DNA of 64,000 nucleotides from Tardiphaga sp. GTDB taxonomy: Bacteria; Pseudomonadota; Alphaproteobacteria; Rhizobiales; Xanthobacteraceae. The notes below the pieces were generated by a model. That model was not told the origin of the DNA and made no database searches. It was given only the letters and a program-made list of their open reading frames with translations. This document shows positions 1 to 6,246 of this stretch, in pieces (position 1 is the stretch's first letter; each line of letters opens with the position of its first letter). The stretch lies in assembly GCA_030147505.1 (NCBI GenBank), contig JASBVG010000078.1, positions 60,080-124,079 on the forward strand, given 5' to 3'. Both the position numbers and the translations under genes were made by a program.

Positions 1-147
1 CCACGGGCCGTTCAGCGGTAACACACCATGCGCCCTTTGCTGTTCAATAGCTAGGCTTTTATTTCGGCGTCGCTTGCGAGGGCTTCATTTGAACTTTTCT
101 GAGGCTCCTTGATTGAATTGCGTCACCGCCCTGATCTCGGCCCTCCC

Positions 148-173
148 GGTGATGAGATCGAAAATGGTCCCGG
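148..173 (+). repeat. conserved leader block ahead of CxxC gene, copy 1
   Basis: Contains GGTGATGAGATCG, four variable bases, then TGGTCCCG, ending 20 bases before the ATG at 194. The second copy is inverted at 1787-1813. It may be a promoter or operator kept with the gene, or the remains of an upstream coding segment, since both copies can be read as VMRS..VP. Confidence 0.55.
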
Positions 174-193
174 CTGATTGGCAGGAGACCCGA

Positions 194-346
194 ATGTGCG
201 AGAAATGCAGAGAAATCGATCTGAAGATTGAGCATTACCGTTCGTTTGCTTTGGGACCCGCCGACAATCTTGCGCGTCAGAGCATCAAGATTTTGATCGA
301 AGATCTCGAGGCGGAGAAAGCTGCGCTCCACGTTGGCATCCGATAA
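194..346 (+). CDS. small CxxC protein, paralogue of 1604-1768
   Basis: A 50-residue protein starting MCEKCREID, with a CxxC pair at residues 2-5 and a predicted helical hairpin ending in a DLEAEKAALH-like segment. A second copy with the same layout (MCDQC start, LLEDKRALLHP end) lies on the other strand at 1604-1768. The ATG at 194 is preferred to the upstream ATG at 113 because the paralogue begins at the equivalent position and the sequence ahead of both is a conserved leader rather than conserved protein. Purine-rich bases (CAGGAGA, about 181-187) can serve as ribosome binding site. I recognise it only as the kind of small protein common in Bradyrhizobium accessory DNA. No function is assigned; the Cys pair could bind metal if the protein dimerises. 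Confidence 0.6.
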   Translation: MCEKCREIDLKIEHYRSFALGPADNLARQSIKILIEDLEAEKAALHVGIR

Positions 347-377
347 AGTAGGAAATGCAAAATGACTGAGCTGTCCG

Positions 378-659
378 GTGAGTGATCATATCAGCCTGCT
401 TAAGGCAAAATACTGTAGCTCAATCCTGAAATGCGCCGCGCGGAGTTCGGATATCGAGGCCAGGCATCTTTGCAATGGCCTCGCAACGGAGCGCGTCACT
501 GGCGGAACATCACAGCGTGTGACCGACGCGGAAGAGGAAGCTCTTGAAGCGATCTACGCATTGGTCATCAGGCTCGATATGGGTAACTTTGCCTCATCAC
601 CTTCGGAGGTTTCAAAGGCCAAGCTTGCGGTTGATCGATGGGGGGCCTCTGCTGAATAA
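378..659 (+). CDS. hypothetical protein, 93 aa
   Basis: A 93-residue protein that would start with GTG, 32 bases after the stop of the small CxxC gene, so the two may be co-transcribed. It has two predicted helical stretches and an acidic, Ala/Glu-rich middle (DAEEEALEAIYALVIRLD). There is no signal peptide or membrane segment. I do not recognise a family. The composition is protein-like and the opposite-strand reading looks like a shadow. The start is uncertain because no strong Shine-Dalgarno sequence precedes the GTG. Confidence 0.45.
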   Translation: MSDHISLLKAKYCSSILKCAARSSDIEARHLCNGLATERVTGGTSQRVTDAEEEALEAIYALVIRLDMGNFASSPSEVSKAKLAVDRWGASAE

Positions 660-907
660 GCCGTCGGTGCAGCCCTTAAAAGCGAGGCGGACGCCGGCTG
701 GCCCACGTGACTTGCTAGGTCGCGATTGTCCTCACTCTCGGCGCAAGCGAAGTTGCCTAGTGTTATTACGGCGATCTCCCGGTCAGCTCTTCGATCTCGT
801 GATGCTCGCTCATGGCGCACAGCGGCCGACGTGCCCCCGCTAAAACAGCGCCGATTCTAGTCGGAATTTTCCACTTATGATCCCCGGATGGAGACGAGGA
901 GAGATCC

Positions 908-1034
908 ATGAAGGTATCAGAGCTTTCGGAAGGGCAGATCGCATCTGGTTTGAAGCAGGCAGAATGGCGCAGCGGTTGCGGAGGTGTGCCGAAAGGCGGG
1001 GATCAGCGAAGCAACCTTCTACAATTTGCGTAAG
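908..1034 (+). pseudogene. IS3-family transposase OrfA remnant (frameshifted, truncated)
   Basis: Reading from ATG 908 gives MKVSELSEGQIASGLKQAE, and after a frame change at about 966 the text continues GAAVAEVCRKAGISEATFYN. Together these are the N-terminal helix-turn-helix of an IS3-family OrfA protein (the EEQI..ALKQAE...VAEVCRK.GISEATFYNW pattern). The frame break fits loss of two bases after the Glu codon near 965. The match ends at about 1034, so the rest of OrfA and all of OrfB are absent. No matching inverted ends or target duplication were found. This is dead insertion-sequence debris. Confidence 0.75.
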
Positions 1035-1165
1035 CCCTCTCTTCGGTGGTGGATTTCTGTAACTTCATTGGCGAAGCGATAGCTGGTCGGAATGAATCAT
1101 CCGGCCACTCTAACCGATGGCGGGAAGGGCGTCAGGATGTTAAAGTGCCCCATGGAGGATGAGCC

Positions 1166-1312
1166 ATGGAACCTGATCCAGATCCCAACCGCAAAAACCG
1201 TGTGATCGCGCTGGCGTTTCTGGCCGAGACGCCTGAGCAGGCTATCGAGCTTGAGCAGATCGCATCCGAGATGCCAGAGGTACCGCGACAAATTGGCGAT
1301 CAAGATATCTAA
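1166..1312 (+). CDS. small hypothetical protein, 48 aa
   Basis: A 48-codon gene (MEPDPDPNRKNRVIALAFLAET...) preceded by a clear ribosome binding site, GGAGG at 1154-1158. The product is acidic with one predicted amphipathic helix (TPEQAIELEQIASEMPEV). No family is recognised. It faces the opposite-strand gene that ends at 1321. The good ribosome binding site and protein-like composition are the only support. Confidence 0.45.
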   Translation: MEPDPDPNRKNRVIALAFLAETPEQAIELEQIASEMPEVPRQIGDQDI

Positions 1313-1320
1313 CGCGGATA

Positions 1321-1563
1321 TTATTCGTCAGTGCGGAATGGCTGCTGCGATTGCCGGTTTGTCCAAGCTTCGGTGAAACTCGCTCCCGTGCCTACCATCC
1401 AACCGATGTGTGGGATTACGCCTCGCGATTCGGGAACGCTCATCGAAATTGACCATCGTCCTTGATCGCAAAGTATCGTCAGCCTAAAGTTTTGCTCATC
1501 GTGCCGCCGTACAAGGTCAATGAGCTGTCCTTCAGCCAAATCTCTCTGCGTTTTGTTCTCCAT
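1321..1563 (-). CDS. small conserved hypothetical protein, 80 aa
   Basis: Starting at the ATG at 1563 gives an 80-residue soluble protein, MENKTQRDLAEGQLIDLVRRHDEQNFRLTI..., with an N-terminal helix followed by alternating polar/hydrophobic strands (RWSISMSVPESRGV) and an aromatic C-terminal part. An AAGGGA sequence just upstream can serve as ribosome binding site. The reading is open further upstream, but that part overlaps the MCDQC gene at 1604-1768 in another frame. It probably forms a two-gene unit with that gene, 40 bases upstream. The look is that of a small accessory-region family of rhizobia; no function is known to me. Confidence 0.55.
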   Translation of the reverse strand: MENKTQRDLAEGQLIDLVRRHDEQNFRLTILCDQGRWSISMSVPESRGVIPHIGWMVGTGASFTEAWTNRQSQQPFRTDE

Positions 1564-1603
1564 TGCGGTTCCCTTCAAAAGTCCCCAGACAGCGAACGAC
1601 CCG

Positions 1604-1768
1604 CTATTGATTGGGATCAGCGTCAGAGGGATGAAGTAACGCGCGCTTATCTTCCAGGAGACGGATTTGAACGTCGAGGCCACGTAGCGTGCGCGGATCG
1701 TTCAATTGCGTTTCGAGCCATCGATAGCGGCCGATCTGAATATCGATTGCTTCGCACTGATCGCACAT
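1604..1768 (-). CDS. small CxxC protein, paralogue of 194-346
   Basis: A 54-residue protein beginning MCDQCEAIDIQIGRYRW and containing RLLEDKRALLHP near its end. It shares the start, the CxxC at residues 2-5, the IxRYR segment and the ending with the protein encoded at 194-346. A 27-base block ahead of the start (1787-1813) matches the block ahead of the other copy at 22 of 27 positions with nearly the same spacing, which supports both starts. Function unknown; the pair looks like an old duplication inside the island. Confidence 0.6.
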   Translation of the reverse strand: MCDQCEAIDIQIGRYRWLETQLNDPRTLRGLDVQIRLLEDKRALLHPSDADPNQ

Positions 1769-1786
1769 AGATGTCCCTCGATCTTA

Positions 1787-1813
1787 GGCGGGACCAAACG
1801 CGATCTCATCACC
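1787..1813 (-). repeat. conserved leader block ahead of CxxC gene, copy 2
   Basis: On the minus strand it reads GGTGATGAGATCG, four variable bases, then TGGTCCCG, 18 bases before the start at 1768. It matches copy 1 at 148-173 in 22 of 27 positions. The four mismatches in the middle and intact flanks resemble a protein-binding site or promoter more than a coding sequence. Confidence 0.55.
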
Positions 1814-1931
1814 GATAGAAGCCAAACACAGTGCGATGATAGGAGGACATTCGTCTTTATTCGCAGGAACTTCAAGCTTGGAGGCTGCGCCTGCAAACAT
1901 TATTTTGGCGCCGCGAAGAAATAGCTTTCAG

Positions 1932-2030
1932 TCAATTCACGTGCATCCCACCCGTGACGGCGCTTGCTAAAATGCAGCCGTGAGAAGCCAGCAGTCCAAG
2001 AGAGATAAGTGTCTTAACAAGATTGCATAT
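1932..2030 (-). pseudogene. decayed copy of the 32-residue membrane peptide gene, start codon lost
   Basis: Read from 2030 this gives I-CNLVKTLISLGLLA and a further 18 residues to a TGA stop. It is exactly as long (32 codons plus stop) as the intact gene at 4616-4714 (MCNLEKTMIGLGLLA...). The ATG is ATA here. The 30 bases around the start (2018-2047) match the other copy at 27 of 30 positions. A rare ATA start is possible but decay is simpler. Confidence 0.55.
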
Positions 2031-2047
2031 CCGCCTTCCCCGAGTGG
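2018..2047 (-). repeat. conserved start-region block, copy 1 (with decayed gene)
   Basis: Thirty bases around the lost start codon at 2030. They match 4702-4731 at 27 positions, including a GGGGAAGGCGGAT stretch that carries the ribosome binding site. The strong identity outside the coding part shows these are duplicates of one DNA segment. Confidence 0.7.
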
Positions 2048-2074
2048 ACTGCCAGTTCGGCCTAGAAAGTAAAG

Positions 2075-2278
2075 TCAAATGCGGCGATTTCGAGTCGATT
2101 CACGGGGAGCAAGATTGGTCTCGACCGATGCATTGGTTGAGGAGCTTTTATGAAGTGCTTCGCGTGCGAGTTCGGCGATTGCCAACAGGTGCTCGCGCAT
2201 AAAATCTTTCGTGTCGGCGTCTGCGCCAGCTCTCGCAAGAGCGAAAATCGATCGAAGAGTGTCCAGTGAGTTTGCCAT
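2075..2278 (-). CDS. hypothetical protein, 67 aa
   Basis: A 67-residue protein, MANSLDTLRSIFALARAGADADTKDF..., rich in Ala and Leu, with two predicted helices (LLAIAELAREAL) and a basic tail. No signal peptide and no recognised family. The 5' half is strongly protein-like; the last 20 residues are low complexity and may result from a frameshifted 3' end. Kept with modest confidence. Confidence 0.4.
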   Translation of the reverse strand: MANSLDTLRSIFALARAGADADTKDFMREHLLAIAELAREALHKSSSTNASVETNLAPRESTRNRRI

Positions 2279-2643
2279 ATTGCGGTCTCGGTACCTAGGC
2301 GCTTCACTTAACCGGGTTTGAGCCGCTCCATCAACTAGCGAATGATGCGGCTGATCCGTCCTATTCCATGATCGTTGAAGCGACTTCCGCGCTCGCGCGC
2401 AAAGTAGTCATAGAGGAGCGGTACATGTCGGAAAAGGATCGTGGTAAATTGGTGCCGGTTTGGGAACGTGCGCTCGCGCGCGTGTCGCTTAAGGAGTTAA
2501 AGAACACGTTCCTGGCGTCTGATCCTGCTATTAAGTCCGAGACAAAGCCAGGGAGTAAAACCTACCATCGTATTTTTCGGCAAGGATACCCAGTTCACTG
2601 CCAAATAGGGCGTCCGCAAATAACCTTCCAGGTCAGAAATCCC
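2279..2643. other. 365-base stretch without a confident gene
   Basis: A plus-strand reading begins at ATG 2368 (MIVEATSALARKVVIEERYM...) and stays open through the two opposite-strand genes downstream. Its first 80 codons look moderately protein-like, so a broken or unrecognised gene may occupy 2368-2610, but the continuation is clearly the shadow of the genes at 2644-3067. No repeats or RNA genes were seen. Confidence 0.4.
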
Positions 2644-2865
2644 TTAAGGTTTGCGATCAAAAGCGCCGACCGACTTGAGATTGGCGCGGACTTGGCGGAC
2701 GCCGTCGAACTGCTTGCCCAACGATCTCGCTTTCTTCTGCACCGAAGCCGTTCCGCGATTGAGGGCGGCGGCGGCACGCATCAGGGTCGCGCCTTCTTCA
2801 ATCAATTGAAGCAGATGTGCAATGTCCTCTTCGGTCCATCTGCGAGTGATCGGCTGTTTCGGCAT
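2644..2865 (-). CDS. small putative helix-turn-helix protein, 73 aa
   Basis: The 73-residue product starts MPKQPITRRWTEEDIAHLLQLIEEGATLMRAAAALNR, which resembles a SANT/Myb-like or GcrA-like helix-turn-helix: RRWTxEED helix, a second helix with A(A/S)xLxR, then a basic third helix (SVQKKARSLGKQF). Likely a small DNA-binding protein. It ends two bases from the start side of the zinc-ribbon gene at 2867-3067, which suggests co-transcription. The partner operator is not visible. The fold call rests on pattern only. Confidence 0.6.
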   Translation of the reverse strand: MPKQPITRRWTEEDIAHLLQLIEEGATLMRAAAALNRGTASVQKKARSLGKQFDGVRQVRANLKSVGAFDRKP

Positions 2866-2866
2866 G

Positions 2867-3067
2867 CTATGTTTTCGGTGGCTTCAATTCGCTCGCAAGC
2901 CAGCCTTTGGCTTGCTCCATTGGATCCGGCTCAATTATCGTCTGGACAAAGCTGCATTGCGGGCATTCGTAAGCGTGCGCCACATAGCTGCTCTTGTCAG
3001 GGGCCGAACGTACCCACGCGGAAAGCGAGCCGCATTTTGGACAGGGCGGGGTGCGTAGGCGAGGCAT
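2867..3067 (-). CDS. small zinc-ribbon protein, 66 aa
   Basis: A 66-residue protein with two Cys knuckles, CPKC at about residues 9-12 and CPQC at about 35-38, spaced as in a zinc ribbon. Aromatic residues (Y, F) follow the second knuckle. The C-terminus is a Pro/Lys tail. It lies immediately upstream of, and on the same strand as, the helix-turn-helix gene at 2644-2865. Function unknown; such ribbons bind nucleic acid or protein partners. Confidence 0.6.
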   Translation of the reverse strand: MPRLRTPPCPKCGSLSAWVRSAPDKSSYVAHAYECPQCSFVQTIIEPDPMEQAKGWLASELKPPKT

Positions 3068-3076
3068 GAGGCAGCA

Positions 3077-3304
3077 CTAGGGGACTGTCGATGGCGATCC
3101 CGGTCTAGACGGGCGACATCCGAACTTTGCCGGGATAGATTGAGATGCGAGAGCGCCGAGTGCCGCTGTCTCTTCAGACAAGCGTCTCTGAATGTATGAC
3201 CGTTCTAAATCCGTCAGCTCGATTCTTAGAATGCGATTATAGCGAGCGATGTTGTTTCGATATGTACGCGTTCGGGCCAAAATTTCATCGGTCATCATCG
3301 TCAC
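3077..3304 (-). CDS. small helical protein, 75 aa
   Basis: Product begins MTMMTDEILARTRTYRNNIARYNRIL and continues with ELTDLERSYIQRRLSEETAAL, two amphipathic helices with regular Arg/Tyr spacing. Similar short TYRxNxxRYxRLL...LTxxERxYxxRRIxEE proteins are a familiar class in Bradyrhizobium genomes, of unknown role. The last 20 residues are irregular. It sits upstream of the zinc-ribbon and helix-turn-helix genes on the same strand with a 9-base gap, so all three may form one transcript. Confidence 0.6.
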   Translation of the reverse strand: MTMMTDEILARTRTYRNNIARYNRILRIELTDLERSYIQRRLSEETAALGALASQSIPAKFGCRPSRPGSPSTVP

Positions 3305-3539
3305 CAGACGTGTCTACGGGTTGCCTTTTGAGTGGGCCATAGACGGCCGAGCAGTAATTTATAACTGGCTCAAACGCCGTCAAGATTTATAATTTGGTTT
3401 GCAGGACGACACCCACGGATCATTTTGACGCCTGTGATGGATTCTGGAAAACGGCGTCCTGTGTGGAGGCGACGATGCACACGATCTGCCTACTTATGCA
3501 ACGCGACAGCTTCTACGCCGCTGAAATCAACGCCCGAAG
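3305..3539. other. 235-base stretch without a recognisable gene
   Basis: Only short and overlapping readings occur here, none with a credible ribosome binding site. It probably contains the promoter of the minus-strand cluster that starts at 3304. Nothing else was seen. Confidence 0.4.
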
Positions 3540-3776
3540 TCAGGCCGCGACTGGAAGGTCCGAAATGACGGGCGGTACAACTTCAAGAATTTCGACAAAG
3601 ACGGGGATCAGAGGACTTTCCGTGTCGCATTCCCGACACTCAATTTCAGTCCTGCCTCCGTCAATCGCGAGAGGCATTAGGTAGTGACCGCGCTGCTCGG
3701 AGCAGAATGATGCTTCTTTGTCGAGCAGGTTAGAGGCAGGCTTTGCCCCGCAGAGAATCAATCTCGCCGCAACCAA
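3540..3776 (-). CDS. small Cys-containing protein, 78 aa
   Basis: A 78-residue product with a C..C knuckle (IECRECDTES) in its second half after a HYLMPL segment, and a hydrophobic ending (IPVFVEILEVVPPVI). The layout suggests a small soluble metal-binding or structural protein. Its start overlaps the 3' end of the gene at 3758-3988 by 19 bases, consistent with a tightly packed minus-strand cluster. No family is recognised. Confidence 0.45.
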   Translation of the reverse strand: MVAARLILCGAKPASNLLDKEASFCSEQRGHYLMPLAIDGGRTEIECRECDTESPLIPVFVEILEVVPPVISDLPVAA

Positions 3777-3988
3777 GGCAGTCGAGAATCTCCGGCATTA
3801 ACATTCTCGTTAGGTCGGTTGTCTTGCCAGATTGAAGGCCGTTCGCTTCGGGCAATTGGAACGGAAGTTCTTTGATACTCTTCTGCCAAAGCGACGATAT
3901 GTTTACGCCGCTCTGGTTCGCTGATGTTCAAGAAAGCAACAATGAGCTTCAGGGCCTCGTCATCAGACGCTCGGCCAGAATTCCACAT
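3758..3988 (-). CDS. small helical protein, 76 aa
   Basis: The product contains DDEALKLIVAFLNISEPERRKHIVALAEEYQR, a convincing helical segment of the kind found at the ends of small regulators and anti-repressors (EALxLIxAFLxIxDPxxRxxIVxLAE). The rest is polar and probably disordered. It overlaps the neighbouring minus-strand genes by a few bases at each end. No DNA-binding motif is visible within this short piece. Confidence 0.55.
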   Translation of the reverse strand: MWNSGRASDDEALKLIVAFLNISEPERRKHIVALAEEYQRTSVPIARSERPSIWQDNRPNENVNAGDSRLPWLRRD

Positions 3989-4217
3989 GTTCCCACTCCC
4001 ACGCCCTATAATGGCGCTTCAGTGGGCCAATCCCGCCAAATCCTGTTCGCAGGATAAAAATGTTCTGCTCGTCAAAAATGGGCGAGTGTCCGGTAGATGA
4101 CTCATCTTCGCTGCGAGGTCTCAATTCCCATGCGCTTCGGTCTTCAAGCAAGCTTGCATCATTAAAGCATCGCAATGACGACCCTAGGGCGGAACACTGC
4201 GCAGCGGCGTCAGTCAT
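3963..4217 (-). CDS. hypothetical protein, 84 aa (uncertain)
   Basis: Starting at the ATG at 4217 gives MTDAAAQCSALGSSLRCFND..., which would overlap the end of the zinc-ribbon gene at 4214 by 4 bases (ATGA). This coupling and the lack of any better use of the sequence are the reasons to list it. The product is polar with an aromatic C-terminus. It also overlaps the start of the gene at 3758-3988. It may not be expressed. Confidence 0.3.
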   Translation of the reverse strand: MTDAAAQCSALGSSLRCFNDASLLEDRSAWELRPRSEDESSTGHSPIFDEQNIFILRTGFGGIGPLKRHYRAWEWEHVEFWPSV

Positions 4218-4402
4218 CGCGACGACGGCTTTCTTGAAACTAGTGTTATTGTCCGGGCGGATTGTGCCCGACAGTCCTCGCATTGGAGGCGCTCAACCTG
4301 TTTGTCGGATCGCTTAGGGTGTGGACCGCATCGATAAGCGATCATTCGGCCTCCGCATTTTCCGCACGTCTCGCCACTTTGGGGCGCTTGTGAAGTGTTC
4401 AC
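4214..4402 (-). CDS. small zinc-ribbon protein, 62 aa
   Basis: A 62-residue protein with CGKC at about residues 13-16 and CEDC at about 41-44, a single zinc-ribbon unit, and a basic tail. GG residues follow the first knuckle, as in many ribbon folds. Its start overlaps the previous gene's stop (4399-4402, ATGA), so it is translationally coupled to that gene. Role unknown. Confidence 0.6.
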   Translation of the reverse strand: MNTSQAPQSGETCGKCGGRMIAYRCGPHPKRSDKQVERLQCEDCRAQSARTITLVSRKPSSR

Positions 4403-4587
4403 TGTTTGTCGGCCTTCGCCGCCATGCGTTCGGATTGTCTAGAGAATCGCTCCTTGTCTATCTCAGACTGGCCAAGTTGTTTGCTTTGAGCTGCGTCCAT
4501 CACGGCGATGATTGCATCTGTATGTTCAACGCCCTGTTTGACCGCAACGGCCAAGCGTCTATTGGGCAAAACCAAAAGCCAGCTCAT
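4399..4587 (-). CDS. hypothetical protein, 62 aa
   Basis: The second half, MDAAQSKQLGQSEIDKERFSRQSERMAAKADKQ-like, is a charged helix; the first half (MSWLLVLPNRRLAVAVKQG) is hydrophobic and basic. The true start may be one of several downstream codons. The stop overlaps the start of the zinc-ribbon gene, so the two belong to one transcription unit. No family is recognised. Confidence 0.45.
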   Translation of the reverse strand: MSWLLVLPNRRLAVAVKQGVEHTDAIIAVMDAAQSKQLGQSEIDKERFSRQSERMAAKADKQ

Positions 4588-4615
4588 CGATCTGAACTTC
4601 TCGTAACGGTGGGGA

Positions 4616-4714
4616 TCATCGTGCGATCAAAGTGACCATCGATGTCCCGGCTAACGCGAAACATATACAAGCAAGCAGCCCAAGGCCGATCATCGTCTTT
4701 TCAAGGTTGCACAT
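4616..4714 (-). CDS. 32-residue single-pass membrane peptide
   Basis: Begins MCNLEKTMIGLGLLACICFALAG: a short Cys-containing N-terminus, one membrane helix at about residues 8-24, and a short tail ending in AR. A longer reading frame runs upstream to 4921, but the duplicate at 1932-2030 shares similarity only from this point plus about 20 bases of leader, so the short form is preferred. A GGGGAAGG sequence ahead of the start is a good ribosome binding site. It resembles small stress or toxin-like membrane peptides in form, but no function can be assigned. Confidence 0.5.
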   Translation of the reverse strand: MCNLEKTMIGLGLLACICFALAGTSMVTLIAR

Positions 4715-4731
4715 CCGCCTTCCCCGGGTGG
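4702..4731 (-). repeat. conserved start-region block, copy 2 (with intact 32-residue gene)
   Basis: Thirty bases around the start at 4714, matching 2018-2047 at 27 positions. Similarity continues more weakly through the whole 32-codon gene. Confidence 0.7.
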
Positions 4732-5367
4732 GCCTGCTCGCTCGAAACGCAGAACCCCTTGGGAGCTGATTTGTTCCGAGGCGGTCGTGGAGATGTGCTG
4801 CTACCAACGATAGTCGTTGGCCCGCGCTGACCGCGTTAAGGTGGTGAGCATAACGGCCAGAGAAGGTGAGACCCGAAAGCTCCCAGCACTGCTTCCGCGT
4901 TGTGCTGGACTTACCCGGCAAAAACTTAGAGGGACGACTGCATTATCCGCCGTTCCAGCCAAGGGGCTAGCTTGCGCTCGACCTTCCTATCTCGCACGTC
5001 CGTGACTGCACCCGCCGGCAACACGCTGCGCCAATGTCCGAGAGCCGCGTCCCTGCATGCCCTGTAGCATGGCCGCTCATGGCGCGAAGCGGACATCCGG
5101 TTGCAGTACTGGCTTGATGAGCGACCTACTAGTTCGCACGCGAGCATCTGCCAAATGGTGCGGTCACATGATTCTTGAATTCGTAAGCAGGTCTTGCCGG
5201 CTACAGCCGATGCGCAATTGGCGCGCGCTTCCGACGCAGTGATCGGTCCTCGGAAAAGAAACGGAGTGGATTTCGGCCCGAGGTAGCGGCATCAGCCCAC
5301 GACCTTGGCTTCAAAAAGTGAAAGGCGAATCTCGAGCCTCAATGGCGCCTCATCAACGGAGGCGACC
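4732..5367. other. about 640 bases without a confident gene
   Basis: Several overlapping short readings exist on both strands but none has a recognisable domain or good ribosome binding site. Near 5030-5100 an AATGTCCG ... CGGACAT pair forms a loose inverted repeat. Near 5245-5300 the composition changes ahead of the gene at 5368. Likely eroded island sequence. Confidence 0.45.
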
Positions 5368-5604
5368 ATGTCAAATACCCGAGACCGGACGAAAGCGGCG
5401 AAGCGCAATCCCGCTACACAATTCAAGCAGCCAACCGGCCGAAGCCAAGGGGGCACCGCAACCACAGACTACCGCGTTTCGCTCATCTGGACAGATCAGA
5501 TCCATGTGAGTGATCGCGAGCTCGAGGTCATCGAGCTCCATCTCGGTGACGCCGTCGACCAACTCCTCAAGCGGCGACCGAAAGCGCGAGGACCGCCTCG
5601 GTAG
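5368..5604 (+). CDS. hypothetical protein, 78 aa
   Basis: ATG 5368 is preceded by GGAGGCGACC, a strong ribosome binding site, giving a 78-residue protein. The first 40 residues are basic and disordered (TKAAKRNPATQFKQ); the second half contains DYRVSLIWTDQIHVSDRELEVIELHLGDAVDQLLKR, predicted strand then helix. No recognised family. It precedes the gene at 5652 by 47 bases and may be co-transcribed with it. Confidence 0.5.
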   Translation: MSNTRDRTKAAKRNPATQFKQPTGRSQGGTATTDYRVSLIWTDQIHVSDRELEVIELHLGDAVDQLLKRRPKARGPPR

Positions 5605-5651
5605 GCGCTCGCCGTTTTCGTTTCCATTTTAAGCTGAAAAGGATCTTTCCT

Positions 5652-6032
5652 ATGAACGACCCCAATACCATGCTCGATCGCCTGTCTCAGAACCACGAGC
5701 TTGCGAGCCGCCTTTCGTTGCTGGTCCTCAAGGCCGCTCGTGCCGGCAGGCCCGCGGCCGATGACATCTATGGCTTGGTCAACATCAACGTGGCCAGTTT
5801 CGGGCCGATCGATGTTTGGATCGACTGCGAGGCCACGGACTCTTGGCTGAGCGTCCACGACGCGCTGGTGGCCGGCCGCGTGACCTTCCGCGAGGTCGCG
5901 GGCGACGGCTTCCCGCCGAGCCTGGTCGGGAGCATCGGCGACGATGAAGGGCTGCGGTTCTTCGTCGACGACAAGACCCGGCTGCGCCTTGTGCTGGCGA
6001 CGGCCGACGGCATCGAGTTGCGGGCCGAATAG
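5652..6032 (+). CDS. hypothetical protein, 126 aa
   Basis: A 126-residue soluble acidic protein: N-terminal helix (LDRLSQNHELASRLSLLVLKAA), then mixed strands (VNINVASFGPIDVWIDCEATDSWL) and a C-terminal RLRLVLATADGIEL segment. Codon use is GC-rich and regular, so it is clearly coding. No catalytic motif is apparent. A perfect hairpin follows the stop. It lies between the small gene at 5368 and the recombinase and may be element cargo. Confidence 0.65.
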   Translation: MNDPNTMLDRLSQNHELASRLSLLVLKAARAGRPAADDIYGLVNINVASFGPIDVWIDCEATDSWLSVHDALVAGRVTFREVAGDGFPPSLVGSIGDDEGLRFFVDDKTRLRLVLATADGIELRAE

Positions 6033-6038
6033 ACGGGA

Positions 6039-6066
6039 GCCGGCGCGAGGACTGCCTCGCGCCGGC
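6039..6066 (+). terminator. hairpin after 126-aa gene
   Basis: A perfect 12-base-pair stem (GCCGGCGCGAGG with its complement) and a 4-base loop, starting 7 bases after the stop at 6032. No T run follows, so it could be a Rho-assisted end or transcript-stabilising stem. Confidence 0.55.
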
Positions 6067-6246
6067 AAGCCTCACGTTCTCCTCCAATCGCATTTACAAC
6101 CGCTTCTTCACGTCATCGGACTGCCAGGTTCTCAAGGCACGTGCTTGCCAACCGCCCGCGATGGCGCATCCTCCGAAACGCGATCACTGAGGGCCTTTTC
6201 TTCGGCTCAAACAGCTGCGAAAATACTTCTTCAAGACAGGTGCAAG

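Noticed and set aside
2368..3069. Long plus-strand reading frame of 233 codons across the small minus-strand genes
   Set aside because: From about 2640 it overlaps two clearly coding minus-strand genes (helix-turn-helix and zinc ribbon), and its translation there is the low-complexity type expected of an antisense shadow. Only the first 80 codons might be real.
5944..6246. Upstream extension of the recombinase to a start at 5944
   Set aside because: It overlaps the 126-residue gene and a hairpin in another frame; the catalytic domain begins just after ATG 6247.
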